In this document: in pieces, positions 18,563-26,385 of the stretch
How the letters are laid out: the number at the start of each line of letters is the position of its first letter
Position numbering within the stretch: position 1 is the stretch's first letter
Assembly: GCF_040147005.1 (NCBI RefSeq)
Contig: NZ_JAMSHO010000001.1
Span: forward strand, 1,798,001 to 1,862,000
Direction of reading: 5' to 3'
DNA from: Halomonas sp. H10-9-1
GTDB taxonomy: Bacteria; Pseudomonadota; Gammaproteobacteria; Pseudomonadales; Halomonadaceae
Length of the DNA: 64,000 nucleotides
The notes under the pieces: generated by a model
What the model saw: only the letters and a program-made list of their open reading frames with translations
Database searches by the model: none
What the model was told of the DNA's origin: nothing
Position numbers and translations under genes: made by a program

Positions 18563-19332
18563 TGTTGCGCCGCGAGCTGCCCCTGGATGCCCGGCAGGGC
18601 CACGTGATTCGCCTGGCCGAGGGGCGTATCGCCCCGGCGCCCGATGGCGGCGTGCTGCAGCCGGTGATGCCCTGGGAGGCGCGGATGCAGCCGCTGGGCT
18701 ACTGGCAGGATGTGCCGCTGGCACTCTCCCTCGAGGCGAGTGCCGGCAGCGACTGGCCGACGGCCCGGGACTGGCTGGCACACCTGCCCGAGTCGCGCTT
18801 CCCGTTGGTCTCCACGGCCCTCCAGGTGGGCGCCTGGTTGCGTGACCATCGGTTCTGCGGCCGTTGCGGGGCACCATCCGAGCGACTCGACGCCGAGTTC
18901 GCGATGCACTGTCACGCCTGCGGGCACCGCAACTATCCGCGCATTTCGCCCTGCATCATTACCCTGGTGAGCCATGGCGAGGCCCTGCTGCTGGCGCGCA
19001 GCCCACGCTTCCCGCCGGGGCGCTACTCGACGCTGGCCGGCTTTATCGAGCCGGGAGAGTCGGCGGAGGAGGCGGTTCGCCGCGAGATCTTCGAAGAGGT
19101 GGGGCTCGCCGTGGGGCGGGTTCGCTATTTTCGCAGCCAGGCCTGGCCCTTCCCCCACTCACTGATGCTGGGGTTCTTCGCCGAGGCGGCCAGTCGGCGC
19201 ATCCGCATCGATGGCGTGGAGATCGCCGATGCCGCCTGGTTCTCCCCACGCCAGCTGCCTCAGCTGCCGCCGCTCTATTCGATCTCCCGGGCGCTGATCG
19301 AGACTCACCTGGCCGAGGTGGCGGCCCGCTAG
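18562..19332 (+). CDS. nudC: NAD-capped RNA hydrolase / NADH pyrophosphatase
   Basis: This 256-residue protein has an N-terminal region, a zinc ribbon with Cys99, Cys102, Cys117 and Cys120, and a Nudix box GFIEPGESAEEAVRREIFEEVG. The NudC-specific motif normally reads SQPWPFPxS; here it is SQAWPFPHS, one Pro to Ala change, which should be tolerated. The enzyme removes NAD caps from RNA and splits NADH to NMNH and AMP. It is translationally coupled to dnaQ (1-nt overlap), an arrangement I do not know from E. coli. Confidence 0.88.
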   Translation: MLRRELPLDARQGHVIRLAEGRIAPAPDGGVLQPVMPWEARMQPLGYWQDVPLALSLEASAGSDWPTARDWLAHLPESRFPLVSTALQVGAWLRDHRFCGRCGAPSERLDAEFAMHCHACGHRNYPRISPCIITLVSHGEALLLARSPRFPPGRYSTLAGFIEPGESAEEAVRREIFEEVGLAVGRVRYFRSQAWPFPHSLMLGFFAEAASRRIRIDGVEIADAAWFSPRQLPQLPPLYSISRALIETHLAEVAAR

Positions 19333-19379
19333 CGTGGCGACGGGGCATCGCGGCTCGCGCGGCACACCGCCGCGGGTCG

Positions 19380-19691
19380 TCAGTTGGCGGGAAACAGGCT
19401 GGTCAGCTTGGTGGCCAGCATCACGTTGCCGGTGGCCTTCAGCTTGCCGGTCATGAAGGCGGTCATGCCGTTGACGTCGCCGGTCATCAGCCCCTTGAGT
19501 GTGGCGGTGCTCATGGACAGGCTGACGGACGGGTCGTCATGCACACCCTCCTCGACGCCCAGCTCGCCATCCCGGATGACCAGGTAGTGGCTGTCGGCAT
19601 CATCGAAGTGGAACTGGAAGACCTCGTCCATGCCGCTGGCGGCCTGGGGGGCGAAGCGGGAGATCAGCGTGTCGAGGGTGGACTGGCTCAT
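19380..19691 (-). CDS. SCP2 sterol-binding-domain protein
   Basis: This 103-residue single-domain protein of the SCP2 family has the usual core VEEGVHDDPSVSLSMS and the helix LMTGDVNGMTAFMTGKLKATGNVMLA. Such proteins form a hydrophobic pocket for fatty acyl chains or other lipids in the cytoplasm; the bacterial roles are poorly defined. No signal peptide is visible. A PsrA-like box 38 nt upstream of the start suggests control with fatty-acid metabolism, but that is an inference. It is convergent with nudC and divergent from sohB. Confidence 0.85.
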   Translation of the reverse strand: MSQSTLDTLISRFAPQAASGMDEVFQFHFDDADSHYLVIRDGELGVEEGVHDDPSVSLSMSTATLKGLMTGDVNGMTAFMTGKLKATGNVMLATKLTSLFPAN

Positions 19692-19728
19692 GCATGGCTC
19701 CTGATGGGGTGGTTGACCTCGGGAGCCT

Positions 19729-19749
19729 ATTTAAAACGATTGTTTAAAT
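19729..19749. promoter_or_regulatory. PsrA-like operator (AAAC-N4-GTTT) in the SCP2/sohB divergent region
   Basis: An AT-rich palindrome in a GC-rich context: ATTTAAAAC (19729-19737), spacer GATT, GTTTAAAT (19742-19749). Its core AAAC-GATT-GTTT fits the (G/C)AAAC-N4-GTTT(G/C) consensus I recall for PsrA, the TetR-family fatty-acid regulator of pseudomonads, except for the outermost bases. It sits about 38 nt upstream of the SCP2 start and 87 nt upstream of sohB, so it could act on either. The site is seen; the regulator is inferred. Confidence 0.5.
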
Positions 19750-19835
19750 CAAGCGGCCCGATACGCCGCTGACTCAAGCAAGCGGCCGGAGGCCGCCCAC
19801 GATATCGAGCGGCCGGGGCCGCAGAGGAGGCGACG

Positions 19836-20885
19836 ATGGGAGATTGGCTGGCGGATTTCGGACTGTTCCTGGCCCAGTTGCTGAGCCTGGTGGTGATCGT
19901 CGGACTCGCCGTCGCGGTGCTGGCCAAGCTGCGCGGCGAGACGGGCAGTGACTCGCGGCTCAAGCTCGAGGAGCTCAATCGGGGGCACGCTGCCAGAAGG
20001 CGGCGGTTGCGCCTGGCGGCTACTGAACCGGGGGCGCGCAAGCGCCTGGTCAAGGCGTTTCGTCGCGAGGACAAGAAGCGTGACAAGGCGGGCAAGACGG
20101 AGAAGGGCGAGCAGGGGCAGGGCCGACCGACGGTCTGGCTGCTCGACTTCCACGGCGATATCCGGGCCAGCGGTACCGGCCGTTTCGCCGAGGAGATATC
20201 GGCGGTGATCGCCGCCGCCGAGCCGGGGGACGAAGTGGTGGTGCGCCTGGAGTCCGCCGGCGGCCTGGTGCATGCCTATGGGCTGGCGGCCGCCGAGCTG
20301 GATCGCCTGCGCGAGGCGGGGCTTGCCACCACGGTCTGCGTCGACAAGGTGGCCGCGAGCGGCGGCTACCTGATGGCATGCGGTGCAGACAGCGTCCGGG
20401 CGGCCCCGCTGGCGGTGCTGGGGTCGATCGGCGTGGTGGCCCAGGTGCCCAACGTGCACCGCCTGCTCAAGCGTCACGACATCGATGTCGAGGTGCTGAC
20501 CGCCGGGCGCTACAAGCGGACCCTGACGGTGCTCGGCGAGAATACCGATGAGGGGCGCGAGAAGTTCCTTGACGACCTGGAGACGACCCACGAGCTGTTC
20601 AAGCGCCACGTGGCGAAGCGTCGCCCGGCACTGGATATCGAGTCGATCGCCACCGGGGAGATCTGGTATGGCAGTGAGGCCCTCGACAAGGGGCTGGTCG
20701 ACGCCCTGGGGACCAGCGAGGCCTACCTGGTGGAGCGCATGCGCGAGGCGAGGGTGATCCGGGTAAGGCTGGAGCGGCCCCGTCGATTCGCCGAGCGCCT
20801 GGGGGTGGCGGTATCGGCGGGGGTCGAGCGCGCACTGCTGCGCGGGGCAGAGGTACTCGATGCCAGCCGCTGGTGGCAGCGCTAG
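19836..20885 (+). CDS. sohB: Inner-membrane serine protease SohB
   Basis: This 349-residue S49-family peptidase has an N-terminal membrane helix (about 8-30), a charged Lys/Arg-rich linker (about 50-95) and a protease domain. The catalytic Ser175 lies in VAASGGYLMA and the likely general base Lys227 in AGRYKRTLT, the Ser-Lys dyad of the SppA/SohB family. The length and single catalytic domain fit SohB rather than the duplicated SppA. Its probable role is proteolysis in the periplasm at the inner membrane. It is transcribed divergently from the SCP2 gene. Confidence 0.88.
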   Translation: MGDWLADFGLFLAQLLSLVVIVGLAVAVLAKLRGETGSDSRLKLEELNRGHAARRRRLRLAATEPGARKRLVKAFRREDKKRDKAGKTEKGEQGQGRPTVWLLDFHGDIRASGTGRFAEEISAVIAAAEPGDEVVVRLESAGGLVHAYGLAAAELDRLREAGLATTVCVDKVAASGGYLMACGADSVRAAPLAVLGSIGVVAQVPNVHRLLKRHDIDVEVLTAGRYKRTLTVLGENTDEGREKFLDDLETTHELFKRHVAKRRPALDIESIATGEIWYGSEALDKGLVDALGTSEAYLVERMREARVIRVRLERPRRFAERLGVAVSAGVERALLRGAEVLDASRWWQR

Positions 20886-20917
20886 CCTTGGGGATGGCGG
20901 CCTGGGCTGCGGCCGTT

Positions 20918-21244
20918 TCAGCCGTCGGCCATGCCGAGGTTGACCAGGGTGGCGATGATGGCCCTGGCGCTATCTCCCTGCAGTGAGTAGTAGATGGTCT
21001 GGGAGCTGCGTCGCGTGGTCACCAGCTCCTCGCGGCGCAGGATCGCGAGGTGCTGGGACAGCGCCGACTGGCTCAGGGCCAGGTGTCCATTGAGTTCGGT
21101 CACCGACAGTTCGCCTGCGTCGAGCAGGCAGAGGATATGCAGTCGATTGTCGTTGGCCATGGCCTTGAGCAGGGCAGTGGCGCGATCGATGGCGCCGCTT
21201 CCCCCCTCGATGAGTCTTGCTGCCTCGCGGCTGGGCGTGTGCAT
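20918..21244 (-). CDS. ArsR-family winged-helix regulator (HlyU/BigR-like)
   Basis: This 108-residue protein is almost entirely a helix-turn-helix domain. AMANDNRLHILCLLDAGELSVTELN leads into the recognition helix region SQSALSQHLAILRRE and the wing TTRRSSQTIYYSL. The sequence is closest in my memory to HlyU, SqrR and BigR, which sense sulfane sulfur through two cysteines. Only one Cys (in HILCLL) is present here, so persulfide-disulfide sensing of that type is not possible in a monomer. It sits divergent from prpE across 274 nt, but nothing ties it to propionate metabolism. Confidence 0.8.
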   Translation of the reverse strand: MHTPSREAARLIEGGSGAIDRATALLKAMANDNRLHILCLLDAGELSVTELNGHLALSQSALSQHLAILRREELVTTRRSSQTIYYSLQGDSARAIIATLVNLGMADG

Positions 21245-21393
21245 GGCGTGTCCCCGCGCTGCGCGTGAGTGAAGAGACCGGATCGGACGCCGTGGGCGTC
21301 GTGACCGTATATTGGGCTTTACTCAAGCATAGTCTAGTTCGGATTGCGCGTGCGCGTTGAATAGTCGTTTTCGATGCTTCGGTCTCATCGTCG

Positions 21394-21489
21394 TTGTTGA
21401 CAATAATGCTCCGGGCCCTGCATCTTTCGTCGAAAATTAGCCTATCGTATGAGGGTGCTCCAGATCCTGTGCTTTACAGTGTCAACAAT
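21394..21489. promoter_or_regulatory. Pair of inverted TTGTTGACA-type sites upstream of prpE
   Basis: The 274-nt gap between the ArsR-type gene and prpE holds TTGTTGACAA at 21394-21403 and the inverse TGTCAACAA at 21480-21488. The nine-base cores are exact reverse complements, and each site is itself close to the palindrome TTGTCGACAA. The second lies 30 nt upstream of the prpE ATG. Similar motifs are, as I recall, assigned to GntR-type PrpR regulators of propionate genes. Two sites about 86 nt apart would allow cooperative or looping repression. No candidate regulator lies next to them other than the ArsR-type gene. Confidence 0.45.
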
Positions 21490-21518
21490 CATCCGCACTG
21501 GACCGTGACAGGAACGCC

Positions 21519-23429
21519 ATGAGCACCTACGCCAACGAATTCCGCCGTTCGATCGACCATCCCGAGGCCTTCTGGGCCGAGCAGGCCCGCCGCATCCCCT
21601 GGTTCAAGGAGCCCCAGCGCATCCTCGACTACGACGAGGCCAATCACGCGCGCTGGTACGGTGATGGCGAGCTGAACATCGCCTACGCCGCCCTCGACCA
21701 TCACGTCGAACAGGGCAGGGGGGAGCAGCCGGCCCTCCTCTGGGATTCCCCGGTAACCGACAGCAAGCGCACCCTGACCTATCGCGAGATGCGTGACCAG
21801 GTGGCGGCCTTCGCCGGCGCGCTCAGGGACCTGGGCGTCGAGAAGGGCGACCGGGTGGTGATCTACATGCCCATGGTGCCCGAGGCACTGGTGGCCATGT
21901 ACGCCTGTGCCAGGCTCGGTGCCGTGCACTCGGTGGTGTTCGGTGGCTTCGCCCCCCATGAGTTGGCCGTGCGAATCGAGGATGCCACTCCCAAGGTGGT
22001 CGTGGCGGCTTCCTGCGGCGTCGAGGTCAACAAGGTCCTGCCCTACAAGCCGATCATCGATGAGGCCATCGAGCAGAGTGCCCACAAGCCCGACGCCTGC
22101 GTGATCTTCCAGCGCGAGCAGCATGTCGCCGATCTGGGGCAGCGCGACCATGACTGGGCAACCCTGGTGGAGAAGGCGGCGCCCGCCGACTGCGTGGCGG
22201 TGAAGGGTACCGATCCGCTCTACGTGCTCTACACCTCCGGCACCACCGGCAAGCCCAAGGGCGTGGTACGCGATACCGGTGGCTACGCGGTGGCCCTGGC
22301 CTACTCCATGGACGTGATCTACGACGTGGCCCCGGGCGAGGTGTTCTTCTCGGCCTCGGACGTTGGCTGGGTGGTCGGGCACTCCTATATCGTCTATGCG
22401 CCACTGCTGCGCGGGGCCACCAGCGTGGTCTACGAGGGCAAGCCGGTAAAGACGCCCGATGCCGGCGCCTTCTGGCGGCTGATCGAGGAGTATCGGGTGA
22501 AGAGCTTCTTCACCGCGCCGACCGCCTTCCGTGCCATCAAGAAGGAGGATCCCGACGGCAAGCTGCTGGCGGAGTACGACATCTCCAGCCTCAAGGCGCT
22601 GTTCCTGGCCGGCGAGCGCCTCGATCCGCCCACCTTCCACTGGCTCGACGACCTGCTTGACGTGCCGGTGATCGATCACTGGTGGCAGACCGAGACCGGT
22701 TGGCCGATCGCCGCCAACCTGCACGGCCTGGAGCCGATGCCCACCAAGGCGGGTAGTGCCACCGTGCCGGTGCCGGGGTTCGATGTGCAGATCCTCGATC
22801 GCGAGGGCGAGCGGGTCGCGCCCATGGAGCAGGGCAGCGTGGTGATCAAGCAGCCCATGCCGCCGGGTTGCCTGACCGGGGTGTGGGGTGACCCGCAGCG
22901 TTTCCACGCGGCCTATATGGCGGCTTTCCCGGGCTACTACCTGACCGGGGATGGTGGCTATGTCGATGAGGATGGCTACCTGTTCATCATGGGACGCACC
23001 GATGACGTCATCAACGTTGCCGGCCACCGCCTCTCCACCGGCGAGATGGAGGAGGTCGTGGGCGCGCACCCTGCGGTGGCGGAGTGCACCGTTATCGGTA
23101 TCCATGATGCGCTCAAGGGACAGTTGCCGGTGGGCCTGGTGATTCCCAAGGACGGCTTCGGTGGCCGCGAGGTGGAGCTGGAGGAGGAGTTGATCGCCCT
23201 GGTGCGCGAGAAGATCGGCCCCATCGCCTGTTTCAAGCAGGTGTTGGTGGTGGACCGTCTGCCCAAGACGCGCTCCGGCAAGATCCTGCGCAAGCTGCTG
23301 CGCAATATCGCCGACGGCAAGGAGTTCGGTATCCCCTCGACCATCGATGATCCGGCGAGCCTGGAGGAGATTCATGAGGCCATGAAGGCCCGCGAGGTCG
23401 GCGCCGCCCACGCCGCCCGCCAGGTCTGA
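21519..23429 (+). CDS. prpE: Propionyl-CoA synthetase
   Basis: This 636-residue AMP-forming acyl-CoA synthetase has the P-loop-like YTSGTTGKPKGVVRD, the ATP motif HWWQTETGWPI, and the C-terminal PKTRSGKILRKLLRN whose Lys adenylates the acid and is the known acetylation site. The N-terminal RIPWFKEPQRILDYDEANHARWYGDGELN and the variant SGTTGKPKGVVRDTGGYAVAL fit PrpE rather than acetyl-CoA synthetase. The enzyme activates propionate for the methylcitrate cycle, but prpBCD are not in the window. Its active-site Lys could be a target of the PatZ-type acetylase and deacetylase encoded at 44.8-48.7 kb. Confidence 0.9.
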   Translation: MSTYANEFRRSIDHPEAFWAEQARRIPWFKEPQRILDYDEANHARWYGDGELNIAYAALDHHVEQGRGEQPALLWDSPVTDSKRTLTYREMRDQVAAFAGALRDLGVEKGDRVVIYMPMVPEALVAMYACARLGAVHSVVFGGFAPHELAVRIEDATPKVVVAASCGVEVNKVLPYKPIIDEAIEQSAHKPDACVIFQREQHVADLGQRDHDWATLVEKAAPADCVAVKGTDPLYVLYTSGTTGKPKGVVRDTGGYAVALAYSMDVIYDVAPGEVFFSASDVGWVVGHSYIVYAPLLRGATSVVYEGKPVKTPDAGAFWRLIEEYRVKSFFTAPTAFRAIKKEDPDGKLLAEYDISSLKALFLAGERLDPPTFHWLDDLLDVPVIDHWWQTETGWPIAANLHGLEPMPTKAGSATVPVPGFDVQILDREGERVAPMEQGSVVIKQPMPPGCLTGVWGDPQRFHAAYMAAFPGYYLTGDGGYVDEDGYLFIMGRTDDVINVAGHRLSTGEMEEVVGAHPAVAECTVIGIHDALKGQLPVGLVIPKDGFGGREVELEEELIALVREKIGPIACFKQVLVVDRLPKTRSGKILRKLLRNIADGKEFGIPSTIDDPASLEEIHEAMKAREVGAAHAARQV

Positions 23430-23452
23430 CAGGCCACTCACCCGGCGAGGAG

Positions 23453-23480
23453 AGCACGCCGCCTCATGGGGCGGCGTGCT
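23453..23480 (+). terminator. Terminator-like hairpin after prpE
   Basis: An 11-bp perfect stem, AGCACGCCGCC (23453-23463) and GGCGGCGTGCT (23470-23480), encloses loop TCATGG, 24 nt after the prpE stop. There is no T tract after it, so termination efficiency is uncertain. Confidence 0.55.
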
Positions 23481-23494
23481 GCGTTGGCGGGGCA

Positions 23495-23523
23495 TGGCCA
23501 GGGGGCGAGCCACCCCGTATAAT
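23495..23523 (+). promoter_or_regulatory. Sigma-70 promoter for yhhQ
   Basis: A perfect -10 box TATAAT (23518-23523) lies 17 nt from the -35-like TGGCCA (23495-23500; four of six match TTGACA). Transcription would begin near 23530, just at the base of a perfect hairpin (GCACCGGCC at 23530-23538 with GGCCGGTGC at 23543-23551) and ahead of the riboswitch candidate. Confidence 0.6.
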
Positions 23524-23561
23524 GCGCCCGCACCGGCCCGATGGCCGGTGCCTTCTTGCAT

Positions 23562-23593
23562 GAGGGTTCCCTCACCCCTCCACCAAAAAAGGA
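23562..23593 (+). promoter_or_regulatory. preQ1-I riboswitch candidate overlapping the yhhQ ribosome binding site
   Basis: Stem P1 pairs GAGGG (23562-23566) with CCCTC (23576-23580). The loop starts with the family-typical GGTTC (23565-23569) and later has ACC. The tail has six A residues (23585-23590) followed by GGA. The loop bases CCT (23570-23572) can pair with AGG (23590-23592) to form the H-type pseudoknot of preQ1-I aptamers. AAGGA is also the Shine-Dalgarno for ATG 23600, so ligand binding would hide it and lower translation. The downstream gene is a queuosine-precursor transporter, as expected. The structure is seen; ligand specificity is inferred. Confidence 0.75.
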
Positions 23594-23599
23594 CCCGAG

Positions 23600-24283
23600 A
23601 TGTTCGTGCTTTCCGACTCCCAGTATCGCCGCTGCCTGGCGCTGCTCGTCACCTTCCATATCGTCGTGATTGCCGCCAGCAACTACCTGGTGCAGTTGCC
23701 CTTCACGCTGTTCGGCTACCACACCACCTGGGGCGCCTTCAGCTTTCCCTTCATCTTCCTGGCCACCGACCTGACCGTGCGCCTCTTCGGCAAGGGCCCG
23801 GCTCGAGCCATCATCATGCGGGTGATGCTGCCGGCGCTGGTGATCTCCTATGTCGTCTCGGTGGTGTTCCCGCGTGGCGGCTTCGCCGGCATTGAGGCCC
23901 TGGGCGAGTGGAACCTGTTCGTTGCCCGCATCGCCGTGGCCAGCTTCATGGCCTACGTGCTGGGGCAGCTGCTCGATGTCCACGTCTTCGATCGCCTGCG
24001 CCGTCTGCGCGCCTGGTGGGTGGCGCCGGCGATCTCCACGGTGGCGGGCAATCTGGCCGATACCTTCGCCTTCTTCTCGATCGCCTTCCACAACAGCCCC
24101 GATGCCTTCATGGCGGCCAACTGGCTGGAGATCGCCTGGGTCGACTACGTGATCAAGCTGATCATCAGCCTGCTGTTCTTCCTGCCGCTCTACGGGGTAC
24201 TGCTGGCCTGGCTGAGCCGTCGCCTGGTGGCGGTCACCGGGAGCGACGATCTCGCACCCGAGGTGGCGCGCGCCCGTTACTGA
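23600..24283 (+). CDS. yhhQ: Queuosine precursor (preQ0/preQ1) transporter YhhQ
   Basis: This 227-residue inner-membrane protein of the YhhQ/QPTR family (COG1738) has about six hydrophobic segments and the conserved runs SNYLVQLPF, FPFIFLATDLTVRLFGK and STVAGNLADTFAFFSIAF. The family imports 7-deazaguanine precursors of queuosine, the modified base at position 34 of tRNAs for Asp, Asn, His and Tyr. No que genes are nearby. ATG 23600 follows AAAGGA (23588-23593). The preQ1-I element in the leader supports the assignment and suggests feedback repression by the imported compound. Confidence 0.9.
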   Translation: MFVLSDSQYRRCLALLVTFHIVVIAASNYLVQLPFTLFGYHTTWGAFSFPFIFLATDLTVRLFGKGPARAIIMRVMLPALVISYVVSVVFPRGGFAGIEALGEWNLFVARIAVASFMAYVLGQLLDVHVFDRLRRLRAWWVAPAISTVAGNLADTFAFFSIAFHNSPDAFMAANWLEIAWVDYVIKLIISLLFFLPLYGVLLAWLSRRLVAVTGSDDLAPEVARARY

Positions 24284-24318
24284 TACGCCAACCGACACTC
24301 CTGGACGAGGACTACCTC

Positions 24319-25107
24319 ATGCCTATCGAGCTCAATTACCTGGATACCGGTGGCGCTGGCACGCCGCTGGTGGTCATCCACGGCCTGTTCGGCAGTGCCG
24401 ACAACTGGCGCTCACATATCAAGGCCTGGGAGTCCAGTCGCCGGGTCGTGGCGGTGGACCTGCGTAACCATGGTCGTTCGCCGCATGTCACCGGGATGGG
24501 CTATGCGGAGATGGCCGGGGATGTGCTGGCGCTGCTCGACCGCCTGTCTATTCCGTGTGCCCATCTACTCGGCCACTCCATGGGCGGCAAGGTGGTGATT
24601 TCCCTGGCCCGTCTGGCGCCCGAGCGTGTGGCGTCGCTGATCGTCGGCGACATCGCGCCGGTGGCCTATGGACATGACCACGACAGCGTATTCGCGGGGC
24701 TGCGTCGGGTGGTGGAAGGGCGCCCGGCCAATCGCCGCGAGGCTGATGCGTTGCTGGCCGAGCATGTCAGCGAGAAGGCCGTGCGACTGTTCCTGGCCAC
24801 CAACCTGGTGCGCGGCGAGGCAGAGGGCATGGCACTGCGCCTGGGGCTGGACGAGATTCAGGATGACTACGAGTCGATCATGGGGGAGCCGGCCGGCAGC
24901 GAGCCCTTCACCGGGCCGACCCTGGTGCTGCGAGGCCGCGATTCTCACTATGTCGCCGATGAGCACCTGCCGGCACTTCATGAGGTGCTGCCGGAGGCCC
25001 GGCTGGTGACGCTGGAAGCGGGGCACTGGCTGCATGCCGAACAGCCCGACGCCTTCCGTGAGTCCATCGATGAATTCCTCGCGGCCGTGGAGTCGGGTGC
25101 CGCCTGA
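24319..25107 (+). CDS. Alpha/beta-fold esterase (YbfF-like)
   Basis: This 262-residue alpha/beta hydrolase has the nucleophile elbow GHSMGG (Ser87), a catalytic His in AGHWLHAEQP and an acid residue probably in GRDSHYVADEH. The opening, IHGLFGSADNWRSHI, and the stretch VAVDLRNHGRSPH fit the YbfF/ABHD11 group of acyl-CoA or short-chain esterases. It starts at ATG 24319, 36 nt after yhhQ, and may share its transcript. The frame is also open far upstream, but that part overlaps yhhQ and is not coding. It converges on the THI5-like gene with three bases between them. Confidence 0.82.
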   Translation: MPIELNYLDTGGAGTPLVVIHGLFGSADNWRSHIKAWESSRRVVAVDLRNHGRSPHVTGMGYAEMAGDVLALLDRLSIPCAHLLGHSMGGKVVISLARLAPERVASLIVGDIAPVAYGHDHDSVFAGLRRVVEGRPANRREADALLAEHVSEKAVRLFLATNLVRGEAEGMALRLGLDEIQDDYESIMGEPAGSEPFTGPTLVLRGRDSHYVADEHLPALHEVLPEARLVTLEAGHWLHAEQPDAFRESIDEFLAAVESGAA

Positions 25108-25110
25108 CGC

Positions 25111-26385
25111 TCAGTCGGCGCCGAGGTCCACCGCAAGGCGTTCCAGCCGGCTGATCGATTCGATCAGCCCGTTTTCGTGGAGGTAAGCCTCGACCTGGCT
25201 GTAGCGCCGACTGTCCAGCGCCGCGGGCTGGGCGCTCAGGCGCATCAGGGTGGCGATCCAGGCGTCACGGTTGGCGGCCGTATCGAGGGTCGGCTCCAGT
25301 TCGACCAGGGCCTCCCATGCCCTCTCGGGGTGCTCGATCATCCATAGGGTGGTATCACGCAGGATATCGACCAGTTCGATGATGGGCTCCCGGAGACGGG
25401 ACAGGCGGTCGCGGTTGGCCACGAGAATCAGCCCGTCGTGGAACGGGATGCCATGCTCCTCGACGTTGAGCAGGCGGGTCGACACGCCGCGATCCGCCAA
25501 CTGGCGCTGCAGTGTCAGGCGTAGCGGTGTCACCAGGCCGTCCAGGGATTGCTCGGTCATGGCGGTGGCCAGGGCGAAGCCAGTCTCCACCAGGTTGACC
25601 TCACCGCGGGCGATGCCGTGGGGGGTGATCAGGGCAGGAAACAGGATGTCGCGGCCATCCTCGGTGGCGTGCCCCAGGGTGAGCCCGGCGAGCCCCTCCG
25701 GTCCCTCTACGCCGCTGGATTCGCGCACCAGTATCCCAGCAAGCGGCGTGTCGACCAGGGTCGCCACGCGTATCGGCGACTTGCCGCGGTCGACCTGGAG
25801 ATGCAGCTGCAGCTGATGGGTGAGGGCCAGGTCGACAAGGTTGGCATTCAGGAGCCGCAGCGGGGCGCCGGGATCCGCCGGGGTCCTGATCGTAAGCTCC
25901 AGCCCTTCGCGCTGGGGAAGCCCGTTGCCTGCCGCCAGGATCAGGGCGGCGTGGTGCGGACTGGGGTACCAGTCGAGCATGATCGTCAGTGACTCGAGCG
26001 GCGGGGGTTCCAGCGGCTCGGCGGGCGCGTGGGTGACACTTGGGATCGACGCGTCGGGCTCGCCGGGCGTGGCCTCGTCATCGCTAGGCGGCCCCTCGAC
26101 CTCGGGCAAGTTCGTGGGCGTCGCCTCCTCCCCGGCGGAGGCGTTGAGATCGGGTACCACGACATCGCCCTCCAGGCTCGGCGGAGCATCGGGTACCTCG
26201 AGGCCTTTCCCGGTGGAGGCGTTGAGGTCGGGCACCATGACATCGCCCCCCAGGGTCACCGGAGCATCGGGTGCCTCCAGGCCTTCCTCTGCCCAGGTCG
26301 GGGAGGGTAACAGCGCCAGGGCCAGCAGCAGGCACAGGACGAGACGCGAGCGTCGCCAGGGCACAGGGGCAGGGGGGTTGGGCAT
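25111..26385 (-). CDS. Orphan THI5/NMT1-like substrate-binding protein with N-terminal tandem repeat
   Basis: This 424-residue secreted protein has a signal peptide (about 12-32, ending PTWAEE). Then come two nearly identical 26-residue units (35-60 and 61-86, sharing PDAP, GDV and VPDLNAS) and an acidic, Pro-rich linker to about 130. A NMT1/THI5-type periplasmic binding domain follows, with LDWYPSPHHAALILAAGNGL and DLALTHQLQLHLQVDRGKSPIRV. Relatives such as ThiY bind the thiamine pyrimidine precursor or other aromatic or sulfonate ligands. No ABC permease or ATPase gene lies nearby, so its membrane partner, if any, is elsewhere. No lipobox is seen. Confidence 0.75.
   Translation of the reverse strand: MPNPPAPVPWRRSRLVLCLLLALALLPSPTWAEEGLEAPDAPVTLGGDVMVPDLNASTGKGLEVPDAPPSLEGDVVVPDLNASAGEEATPTNLPEVEGPPSDDEATPGEPDASIPSVTHAPAEPLEPPPLESLTIMLDWYPSPHHAALILAAGNGLPQREGLELTIRTPADPGAPLRLLNANLVDLALTHQLQLHLQVDRGKSPIRVATLVDTPLAGILVRESSGVEGPEGLAGLTLGHATEDGRDILFPALITPHGIARGEVNLVETGFALATAMTEQSLDGLVTPLRLTLQRQLADRGVSTRLLNVEEHGIPFHDGLILVANRDRLSRLREPIIELVDILRDTTLWMIEHPERAWEALVELEPTLDTAANRDAWIATLMRLSAQPAALDSRRYSQVEAYLHENGLIESISRLERLAVDLGAD

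Noticed and set aside
21489..23561. 690-codon open frame opposite prpE
   Set aside because: Antisense to a clear propionyl-CoA synthetase and rich in His/Gly/Leu; no motif.
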